A stretch of DNA of 64,000 nt from Nonomuraea soli (GTDB taxonomy: Bacteria; Actinomycetota; Actinomycetes; Streptosporangiales; Streptosporangiaceae), in contig NZ_JACDUR010000002.1 of NCBI RefSeq assembly GCF_013761175.1, positions 1,060,816 through 1,124,815 of the forward strand. Reading direction: 5' to 3'. Shown here piece after piece: positions 24,142-32,572 of this stretch. The notes beneath the pieces are model-generated. The model did not search any database, was not told the origin of the DNA, and was given only the letters and a program-made list of their open reading frames with translations. Each line of letters starts with the position of its first letter. Position 1 is the stretch's first letter. A program made the translations under genes and the position numbers.

Positions 24142-25338
24142 ATGAACGTATGGCGGCGGTTGCTGCTCGCGGTGGTGTGTGGTGTCGCTGTGGCGAGTAT
24201 CTACGCCTCCCAGCCGGTTCTGGAGCCGATGGGAGGCGATCTCGGCGTGCCGGCAGAACTCACTGGGTGGATCGTCGCGATCGGCCAGATCGGCTATCTG
24301 GCAGGGCTGGTGCTGCTGGTGCCCCTTGGCGATATGGTCGACAGGCGCCGGCTCATCGCCGTGCACCTGGCACTCACCGCAGTGGGCATGATCCTGACGG
24401 CCTCCGCGTCGGCGGCATGGGTGGCGTTCCTGGGGCTCGCGGCGGCTGGGGTGTTCGCGGTCGTGGTGCAGATCACGGTGGCCTACGCCGCGTCCGTCTC
24501 ACCGCCTGCCGAACGCGGACGGAACATCGGTGTCGTGACCTCGGGCGTTGTGGTCGGCATCCTTGGTGCGCGGGTGGTCACCGGCACGCTCGCCGAGGTG
24601 TGGGGCTGGCGGAGCGTCTATGCCGTGCTCGCGATGCTGTCACTCGGGCTCATGGTCCTCGTCCTCGTCGCACTACCGTCAGAGGAGCGCCCCAACCGGC
24701 CGGCGGGGTACAGACGGGCCGTCGTCTCACTCCGCGGACTGTTCGGGCAGCGCCTCTTCCTGACGCGCGGCCTCATCACCTTCTTCTTGTTTGCATCGTT
24801 CGGAACGTTGTGGAGCGGCCTGTCCCTGCCGCTGGGGGACAGGCCGTGGCAACTGAGCGAGAGCCAGATCGGGCTGTTCGGCATTGCCGGAGTCGCCGGC
24901 GCACTCGGCGCGGCACGCGCGGGACGGTGGGCGGACGCGGGACGGGCGGCTCTGATCACCGGCCTTTCGCTCACCCTGCTCATCCTCTCGTGGGCAGCGA
25001 TCGCGCAGCTGCCGTGGTCGCTGTGGCTCCTCATCGTCGGAATCGTGGTTCTCGACTTCGCGGTCCAGGCTGTGCATGTGAGCAACCAGCACCTGCTCAC
25101 CGCCGCGCATCCGGATCGCACCAGCAGCGCCATCGGCGGCTACATGGTCTTCTACTCGCTCGGCTCCGCCCTCGGCGCTGCCGCAACCACCGCCATCTTC
25201 GCCGCCCACGGCTGGGCGGGCTCCAGTCTCCTCGGAGCCGGATTCGCGGCCTGCGCGCTGGCCGTCTGGGCGGCCGACAGGCGACGACCCCTCGATGGCG
25301 CGAAACTCCGATCCGAGAGAGCCTGCTTGATCGGTTGA
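24142..25338 (+). CDS. MFS transporter, drug-efflux type
   Basis: A 398-residue, 12-helix MFS protein. It has LVLLVPLGDMVDRRRLIAVHL (loop 2-3 motif A) and a motif-C-like region TSGVVVGILGARVVTGTLAEVWGWRSVYAV. The second half ends in HVSNQHLLTAAHPDRTSSAIGGYMVFYSLGSALGAAA. This resembles bacterial MFS proteins of the YnfM/arabinose-efflux type. ATG 24142 with GGAG upstream is preferred over 24109, which lies in the operator region. It is probably regulated by the divergent HxlR protein. Third-position GC is slightly lower than in its neighbours. Confidence 0.87.
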   Translation: MNVWRRLLLAVVCGVAVASIYASQPVLEPMGGDLGVPAELTGWIVAIGQIGYLAGLVLLVPLGDMVDRRRLIAVHLALTAVGMILTASASAAWVAFLGLAAAGVFAVVVQITVAYAASVSPPAERGRNIGVVTSGVVVGILGARVVTGTLAEVWGWRSVYAVLAMLSLGLMVLVLVALPSEERPNRPAGYRRAVVSLRGLFGQRLFLTRGLITFFLFASFGTLWSGLSLPLGDRPWQLSESQIGLFGIAGVAGALGAARAGRWADAGRAALITGLSLTLLILSWAAIAQLPWSLWLLIVGIVVLDFAVQAVHVSNQHLLTAAHPDRTSSAIGGYMVFYSLGSALGAAATTAIFAAHGWAGSSLLGAGFAACALAVWAADRRRPLDGAKLRSERACLIG

Positions 25339-25408
25339 CAGCCCGGGCGCGGCGCGCGGCGGTCGTGGGTGGGCTGGTTTTGTCGGTGGGCTGGTGAAGG
25401 ATGGCGGC

Positions 25409-25879
25409 ATGACTTCTTGGGCTGAGTTCGAACAGCAGGCTCCGGAGCTCGCGGGCGTCGTCGGGGGCCTGATGGCCGCCCACAAGCACAAGGTGATGGC
25501 CACCTTGCGCAAGGACGGCTCGCCACGCGTCAGCGGCACCGAGACCGAGATCAAGGAGGGCCAGCTCTGGATGGGCTCGATGCCGGGCGCGGTCAAGGCG
25601 CTCGACCTGCGCCGCGATCCGCGCATGGCGTTGCACGTCACCTCGCCCGATCCCGACCAGGACAAACCCGACGACTGGGCGGGTGACGCCAAGCTGGCCG
25701 GGCGGGCGGAGGAGATCACCGATCCCGAGACGCTGGCCCGCTTCGAGATGCCCGGCGACGGGCCTTACCTGTTCCGCGTCGATCTGTCCGAGGTCGTCTG
25801 GACCCGCGTCCAGGGTGACGAGCTGGTGATGGACATCTGGCACGAGGGCAAGGGCGTGCGTCAGGTGCGACGTAAGTAA
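25409..25879 (+). CDS. pyridoxamine 5'-phosphate oxidase-fold (PPOX) protein
   Basis: A 156-residue split-barrel flavin-binding protein (HKVMATLRKDGSPRVSGTETEIKEGQLWMGSMPGAVKALDLRRDPRMALHV). Related actinobacterial proteins bind F420 or FMN. ATG 25409 with GAAGGATGG upstream is preferred over GTG 25394. The TAA stop (25877-25879) overlaps the first two bases of the 16-bp repeat at 25878. It is convergent with the LacI end of the fused gene. Confidence 0.85.
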   Translation: MTSWAEFEQQAPELAGVVGGLMAAHKHKVMATLRKDGSPRVSGTETEIKEGQLWMGSMPGAVKALDLRRDPRMALHVTSPDPDQDKPDDWAGDAKLAGRAEEITDPETLARFEMPGDGPYLFRVDLSEVVWTRVQGDELVMDIWHEGKGVRQVRRK

Positions 25880-25893
25880 TCTACAAAGTAAAG
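25878..25893 (+). repeat. 16-bp AT-rich repeat, copy A
   Basis: AATCTACAAAGTAAAG begins inside the stop codon of the PPOX gene. It is followed by GGCGATCGGC and a small hairpin GTGC-TAA-GCAC (25906-25916). Exact copies lie at 34949 and 38897 on the same strand. Read on the minus strand it follows the LacI end and could act as a U-rich terminator tail. Confidence 0.85.
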
Positions 25894-25908
25894 GCGATCG
25901 GCTGTGTG

Positions 25909-28241
<2,333 letters not shown>

Positions 28242-28245
<4 letters not shown>

Positions 28246-28283
28246 GGTTGCGGGCGGAGGTCGTGCCGGGAGGCGGTGGTCAT
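28242..28283 (-). CDS. 13-codon leader ORF overlapping the GH1-LacI start
   Basis: ATG 28283 reads MTTASRHDLRPQP and stops at a TGA that overlaps the GTG start of the GH1-LacI gene (GTGA). The ATG has a GAAGGG ribosome site, whereas the GTG has none that is clear. It may be a leader peptide that couples translation. Alternatively it is the true N-terminus of the glycosidase, displaced by a frameshift or sequencing error, since GH1 proteins of related bacteria often begin MTT. Confidence 0.45.
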
Positions 28284-28411
28284 GGGGGCGGCCCTTCGCG
28301 TGATCACGGAGTGGGGTCAGTGTACGGCTCCGCGCCCTTCGAGGGGATTCGCGCCGAGGGTGAGGACTTGCTAGTGCGCCGCTCTGCTCGCCTGAAACGT
28401 GGAGCGGTGGG

Positions 28412-29173
28412 TCAGTGCACGGAGAAGCCGCCGTCGACGAAGAGCATCTGGCCGGTGACGAATGCCGAGGCGTCGGAGGCGAGGAAGACGGCGGCGCCGG
28501 CGAAGTCGGCGGGCAGGCCGTTGCGGCCGACGAGGTGGCGGGCGGCCAGTTCCTCGACGCGTCCGGGCTGAGCCTGGGCGGGTTCGGTGAGCGGGGTGAG
28601 GACGAACCCGGGCATGAGGGTGTTGACCAGCACACCCTGCTTCGACCAGGCCTCGGCCTGGGAGCGGGTGAGCCCGGCGATGGCGGCCTTGCTGACGCCG
28701 TAGACGCCGCTGTCGCCGAAGGCGCTGATGGACTGCTGGGAGCCGATGTTGATGATCCGGCCCCAGCCTCGCTCGGCCATCCGGGGGCCGAAGTGCTGGC
28801 CGAGCCGGTAGGGGGCGGTGAGGTTGAGGGCGAGAGTCTCGGCGTAGTCGTCGTCGGTGAGGGTGTGCATGGGCTTGCGGATGTTGTTGGCGGCGTCGTT
28901 GACGAGGATGTCGACGGTGCCCGCGGTGTCGCACACGCGGGTGACGTCGCCGCTGTCGCCGAGGTCGGCGCTGATCCAGCGGGTTCGCACGCCATGGGCG
29001 CGCAGTTGCTCGGCCGCCTGGGCGAGCTGGGGTTCGCGGCGGGCGACCAGGACCACCTCGGCGCCTGCCCGGCCTAGGGCCTCGGCGATGGCGTAGCCGA
29101 TGCCGGAGCTGCCGCCGGTGACCAGGGCGGTGCGCCCGTCGAGGGCGAACAGCGAGTGCAGGTAGTCGGACAT
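28412..29173 (-). CDS. short-chain dehydrogenase/reductase, gluconate 5-dehydrogenase-like
   Basis: A 253-residue classical SDR. Cofactor motif TGGSSGIG (about 20-27), NDAANN in place of the usual NAG, catalytic Ser in NIGSQQS, and YGVSK with the Tyr/Lys pair are all visible. The C-terminal LASDASAFVTGQMLFVDGGFS is standard. Overall similarity is to gluconate 5-dehydrogenase or 3-oxoacyl reductases. It is upstream of the GH1-LacI gene on the same strand, 166 nt away, so a role in sugar metabolism is plausible but inferred. Confidence 0.88.
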   Translation of the reverse strand: MSDYLHSLFALDGRTALVTGGSSGIGYAIAEALGRAGAEVVLVARREPQLAQAAEQLRAHGVRTRWISADLGDSGDVTRVCDTAGTVDILVNDAANNIRKPMHTLTDDDYAETLALNLTAPYRLGQHFGPRMAERGWGRIINIGSQQSISAFGDSGVYGVSKAAIAGLTRSQAEAWSKQGVLVNTLMPGFVLTPLTEPAQAQPGRVEELAARHLVGRNGLPADFAGAAVFLASDASAFVTGQMLFVDGGFSVH

Positions 29174-29230
29174 GGTGGGGGACTCTATCGTGCGGGCGAT
29201 CACGAGGTGGGAGGTGGTCGGACCGGGGGT

Positions 29231-29272
29231 GGAGGGCATGGAGCGGAGGGCATGGAGCGGAGGGCATGGAGC
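29231..29272. repeat. three perfect 14-bp tandem repeats
   Basis: GGAGGGCATGGAGC is repeated three times head to tail in the 225-base gap between the two SDR genes. The rest of the gap is G-rich, with further imperfect GGCGGGGGTGGTGAGGA repeats. No gene or clear promoter was found in it. Confidence 0.85.
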
Positions 29273-29398
29273 GAGGCCTGGGGCGGGGGTCGTGGGGCGG
29301 GGGTCTTCGGGCGGCGAAGGTCCTAGGGCTGGGAGGCGGGGGTGGTGAGGAGGCGGGGGTGGTGAGGAGGCGGAGAGGCGGGGCGTCAGGCTGGGGCG

Positions 29399-30256
29399 TC
29401 AGGCTGGGGTGGGAGGGGTGAGGGTGGGAGGGGTGAGGGTGGGAGGGGTGAGGGTGGGAGGGGTGAGGATAGGAGAGGTGAGGGTGCGGAGCCGGTCGTC
29501 CAGGCGTGCCGCTTCCTGTGCGTCGATCGCCAGGGTGAGCGGCCGTGCCTTCCTCCACGCGGTGAGCGGTGCGGCCGGTGGCCGGTCGATGTGGGCGGTG
29601 ATCGGCGGTACGGCCCGGCCGACCGGCTGGGCGAAGAGCGCCGCGGCGACGCGGACGAGCCCCCGCACGGGCTGCCTGAACGGCTCGTGCAGCCCGGTGT
29701 CCACGAACACCGGGTTGTGCAGCACGTACCTGATCCGTTCCGAGCGATACCCGGCGCCGAGCAGCTCGGCGGCTCTGGCGCCCTGCCGGGTGGCGTCGAG
29801 TGCCCGGTAGCGGCGTTCCAGCTGGAGGTCGTCCCAGTGGATGCGCCCGCCCTGTCCCACCCCGCACAGGTTGACGATCACGGGCGCGGCGGCCCGGTCG
29901 AGGGAGGGGCGCAGCCCGGACGCCATGAGCCAGCGGTTGAGCACGTAGAGCGCGAAGGTGTGCTCGAACCCTTCGGAGGTCAGCACTCGCGCCGGGTTGT
30001 AGCGGAAGGCGGCCATGACCAGCGCGTCAATCGTGGGGTGGTCGGCTGTGAGCCGCTCGGTCAGTTCCGTGGTGCGGGCCACCGAGCTGAGGTCGGCCTG
30101 GACGAAGCGGGCTCGTGGAGCCTGGGCCCGCAGCCGTCGGCCGCCCGTTTGGCTGCTGCCGACGGCGACGACGTGGTCGCCGCGTTCGCTGTGGTGGCGG
30201 GCCAGGGCCAGGCCGATGCCGCTGGTGCCGCCGGTGATGACGATGGTGCGCTCCAT
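29399..30256 (-). CDS. SDR-family protein with altered active site and a repeat tail
   Basis: A 285-residue SDR-like protein. The N-terminal cofactor site is clear (VITGGTSGIGLALARHHSERGDHVVAVGSS; VQADLSSVA). The catalytic YxxxK motif is not found where expected; the segment RRYRALDATRQGARAAELL aligns with the usual YxQSKLAN region but has Arg in place of both Tyr and Lys. It ends with a repeated LTPPT tail encoded by 15-bp tandem repeats. It is divergent from a tetR gene with a shared operator region. Oxidoreductase activity is doubtful. Confidence 0.75.
   Translation of the reverse strand: MERTIVITGGTSGIGLALARHHSERGDHVVAVGSSQTGGRRLRAQAPRARFVQADLSSVARTTELTERLTADHPTIDALVMAAFRYNPARVLTSEGFEHTFALYVLNRWLMASGLRPSLDRAAAPVIVNLCGVGQGGRIHWDDLQLERRYRALDATRQGARAAELLGAGYRSERIRYVLHNPVFVDTGLHEPFRQPVRGLVRVAAALFAQPVGRAVPPITAHIDRPPAAPLTAWRKARPLTLAIDAQEAARLDDRLRTLTSPILTPPTLTPPTLTPPTLTPPTPA
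29409..29483 (-). repeat. 15-bp coding tandem repeat (LTPPT), G-quadruplex-prone
   Basis: GTGGGAGGGGTGAGG on the plus strand is repeated four times exactly (29409-29468), with a fifth degenerate unit to 29483. It encodes the TPPTL repeats of the SDR C-terminus. The plus strand has dense runs of three to four G and could fold into G-quadruplexes. Confidence 0.85.
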
Positions 30257-30270
30257 AAGCTGAGGGTCTC

Positions 30271-30304
30271 CTCAAGTTGAGTGTGCCCTCAAGTTAGCTA
30301 GGCT
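30271..30304. promoter_or_regulatory. divergent operator region, CTCAAGTT repeats and TAGGCT box
   Basis: CTCAAGTT occurs at 30271-30278 and again at 30288-30295. The first is part of the palindrome CTCAAGTTGAG. TAGGCT (30299-30304) lies 7 nt before the tetR ATG, giving a leaderless start. The repeats are probable binding sites of the TetR protein controlling both directions. Confidence 0.6.
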
Positions 30305-30311
30305 GGCCGTC

Positions 30312-30908
30312 ATGCGCAAGGACGCCCTGCACAACCGCGAACGCCTCCTGGGAGCGGCCCGGCGGCTGTTCGCCGACCGGGGGCTCGAGGCGCCGCTGGA
30401 GGAGATCGCCCGCGCGGCGGGGGTGAGCATCGGCACGCTGTACAACCGCTTCCCGGACCGGCAGGCCCTGGTGGAGGCGGTGTTCGCCGATCGGGTGCGT
30501 GCCGTGGCCGAGCTGGCCGAGCGCGCGCTGGCCATGGACGACGCCTGGGAGGGCTTCGCCGCGTTCCTGACCGGTGTGTGCGAGCTGCAGTCGGCCGATC
30601 TCGGCTACAACGACCTGGTCGCACGCGCCGCCCCGCTGGAGGGGGAGCGTGGGTACGCGCTGATGGGCGAGCTGGTGGAGCGAGCGCGGCGCGACGGTGG
30701 CCTGCGGGCCGACGTGGAGCTGGCCGATCTGGCCTTCGTGCTGTGGGGGGTGGCGGCGACGATTAGGGCCACCCGCGCCACGGCTCCGGCCGTGTGGCGG
30801 CGTCACCTGGCCCTGGCGCTCGACGGCCTGCGGGGGGCGGGCGCGCATGCGCTTCCGGTGCCGGCGTTGACGGTCGACGAGGTGCGCGCGGCGATGGGGG
30901 AGTGCTGA
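30312..30908 (+). CDS. TetR-family regulator
   Basis: A 198-residue TetR regulator: N-terminal HTH (NRERLLGAARRLFADRGLEAPLEEIARAAGVSIGTLYNRFPDRQALV, about 8-54) and a helical ligand domain. The gene probably starts without a leader, 7 nt after TAGGCT. It is divergent from the SDR gene at 29399-30256 and probably represses it through the CTCAAGTT sites. The C-terminus (VDEVRAAMGEC) lies next to an aldo/keto reductase remnant. Confidence 0.92.
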   Translation: MRKDALHNRERLLGAARRLFADRGLEAPLEEIARAAGVSIGTLYNRFPDRQALVEAVFADRVRAVAELAERALAMDDAWEGFAAFLTGVCELQSADLGYNDLVARAAPLEGERGYALMGELVERARRDGGLRADVELADLAFVLWGVAATIRATRATAPAVWRRHLALALDGLRGAGAHALPVPALTVDEVRAAMGEC

Positions 30909-30949
30909 GCGCCGGTTCCCAGTTCGTTCACGGCAGGGGTGGTGCATCG

Positions 30950-31084
30950 AGCCTCGCCGTACAGGTCGAGGATGCGGCGGGCCTCCTGGGGCGAGGGGCC
31001 GATCTCCTGCTCGCCGAAGGTCATGGCGCCGAGGAAGACCTCGCAGACCCGCAGTCCGGTACGGCCCAGCAGCCGGTATCTCAG
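30950..31084 (-). pseudogene. N-terminal stub of an aldo/keto reductase
   Basis: About 45 codons read as the start of an aldo/keto reductase: RYRLLGRTGLRV, VFLGAMTFGE and EARRILDLYGEA. Homology then stops abruptly where GGNFIDTAN would follow. The first codon is CTG where ATG is expected; it overlaps the TGA of the upstream FMN reductase gene exactly as an ATGA junction would. This is a truncated gene whose 3' part has been deleted between the tetR gene and the reductase gene. Confidence 0.75.
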
Positions 31085-31692
31085 GCGCCCACCGCGTGCC
31101 CGGCTTCCTGGCGCAGCGGCTTCAGCGCCCTGGACCAGGCGATGACCTCGTGGAGCAGCTCGTTCAGGGTCGACTCCTGGTAGGGGCCGGGGGCGATGGT
31201 GCCGGGTTCGGCCGGGTCGGTGATCTCGAAGTCGGTGAAGGCCGACAGTGCGACCTGGGTGCGCACGTTGGCGACCTGTAGTTCGGTCATGACCTGCCGC
31301 AGGTGTTCGACGGCGCGCACGCCGCCGTGGACGCCGTGGCTGACGAATCCGGCGGCCTTGTTGTTCCATTCGGCGAACAGGAAGTCGATGGCGTTCTTCA
31401 AGGCGGCCGGGGCCGAGTGGTTGTACTCGGGGGTGACGAACACGAACCCGTCGAAGGCGGCGATGGTCTCGGCCCACCGATGCGTGTGCGGGTGGTGGTA
31501 GTCGCCGAACAGGGCGGGCACCGGCTCATCGAGGAGCGACAGGCCGTAGTCGGCCAGGTCGACGGGCTCGAAGACAACGTCTCCCAGGGTGACGGCGGGG
31601 TGCCGGGCGGCGACTTCGGCGACCCAGCGGGCCGCGACGGCGGTACGGCGGCGCGGACGGGTGCTGCCGGTGACAATGGCAATCTTGATCAT
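31081..31692 (-). CDS. NADPH-dependent FMN reductase family protein
   Basis: A 203-residue flavodoxin-fold reductase. It has the phosphate loop GSTRPRRRTAVA (about 9-20), FVFVTPEYNHSAPAALKNAIDFLF and VSHGVHGGVRAVEHLR, standard for the NADPH-dependent FMN reductase group. ATG 31692 has the ribosome site GAGGAG. It is divergent from a tetR gene with 20-bp direct repeats between. A damaged aldo/keto reductase gene follows and probably once shared the operon. Confidence 0.92.
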   Translation of the reverse strand: MIKIAIVTGSTRPRRRTAVAARWVAEVAARHPAVTLGDVVFEPVDLADYGLSLLDEPVPALFGDYHHPHTHRWAETIAAFDGFVFVTPEYNHSAPAALKNAIDFLFAEWNNKAAGFVSHGVHGGVRAVEHLRQVMTELQVANVRTQVALSAFTDFEITDPAEPGTIAPGPYQESTLNELLHEVIAWSRALKPLRQEAGHAVGA

Positions 31693-31727
31693 GCTTGTAC
31701 TCCTCACAAAGGTGCGACACGAGGTAA

Positions 31728-31768
31728 AGTACAACGAGCATGGCAAAAAGTAAAACGAACGTTGCAAA
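31728..31768. promoter_or_regulatory. 20-bp direct repeats between FMN reductase and tetR genes
   Basis: AGTACAACGAGCATGGCAAA (31728-31747) and AGTAAAACGAACGTTGCAAA (31749-31768) match at 16 of 20 positions and are separated by one base. The region is unusually AT-rich. It is the likely operator of the TetR protein encoded at 31787, acting on both divergent promoters. Confidence 0.6.
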
Positions 31769-31786
31769 ACTGGCGGAGGACCCAAT

Positions 31787-32446
31787 ATGACCAGCGAAGA
31801 CAGCACGACGCCTCGCCCTCGCCGAGGGCTGAGCGGCAAGCGGCAGGCGATCCTGGACGGCGCCCTGAAGGTGTTCGCCCGCGACGGCTACACCCGCGCC
31901 GGGGTGGATACGATCTCGGCGGAGGCGGGGGTGTCCACCCGGACCATCTACAACCACTTCACCGACAAGGCCGGCCTGTTCCTCGCCGTGATCCAGGACA
32001 GCGCCCGGCAGGCCGCCGACATCCAGATCGCGATCATCGACCGCCACCTGCGCAAGGTCGTCGACGTGGAGGCCGACCTGATCGAGTTCGGGCGGGACTG
32101 GGTGACGCCGAGGCCCGACAGCGCCGCCCACTTCTCCCTGGTCAGGCAGATCAACGCTGAAGTGGACCACATCCCTGGGGAAGTGATGGACGCCTGGCGG
32201 GAAAGCGGGCCGCGGCGGGTCCGCCGGGTGCTGGCCGACCACCTGCGGCAGCTCGCGGAGCGCGGGGTGCTGCACGTCGACGACCCAGCCCGCGCGGCGC
32301 TGCACCTGCTGGTGCTGGTCTCGGCGGGGCTTCCGGCGTCTCCCGCCGGCCTGTCCGACGAGACGGTGACCGAGACGGTCACCGCGGGTGTCCGCACCTT
32401 CCTGCACGGCCACCTGAACCACGGTGGCGCATCAGGACACGAGTGA
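31787..32446 (+). CDS. TetR-family regulator
   Basis: A 219-residue TetR regulator. HTH: RQAILDGALKVFARDGYTRAGVDTISAEAGVSTRTIYNHFTDKAGLFLAVI (about 19-69). The C-terminal domain resembles the TetR_C_7/AefR-like type. Ribosome site GGCGGAGGA precedes the ATG. It is divergent from the FMN reductase gene, with tandem 20-bp repeats in between, so it probably regulates that gene and itself. Confidence 0.92.
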   Translation: MTSEDSTTPRPRRGLSGKRQAILDGALKVFARDGYTRAGVDTISAEAGVSTRTIYNHFTDKAGLFLAVIQDSARQAADIQIAIIDRHLRKVVDVEADLIEFGRDWVTPRPDSAAHFSLVRQINAEVDHIPGEVMDAWRESGPRRVRRVLADHLRQLAERGVLHVDDPARAALHLLVLVSAGLPASPAGLSDETVTETVTAGVRTFLHGHLNHGGASGHE

Positions 32447-32572
32447 CCCCGGCGCGAAACAACCAGGTGAGAGGGATGGTTTGGCGATGCGGCGGGGAGC
32501 TGGTACGCTTCCATACCCGCGTGCACGCGAAAAAGAGGCTTCGAAACCTCTAAGAAGGAGACTAGTCACAGA

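Noticed and set aside
32447..32572. Rifamycin-associated element upstream of the HelD/HelR-type gene
   Set aside because: No palindrome of the expected type was found; only a small AGAGG/CCTCT hairpin (32534-32551) and an AAGGAG ribosome site.
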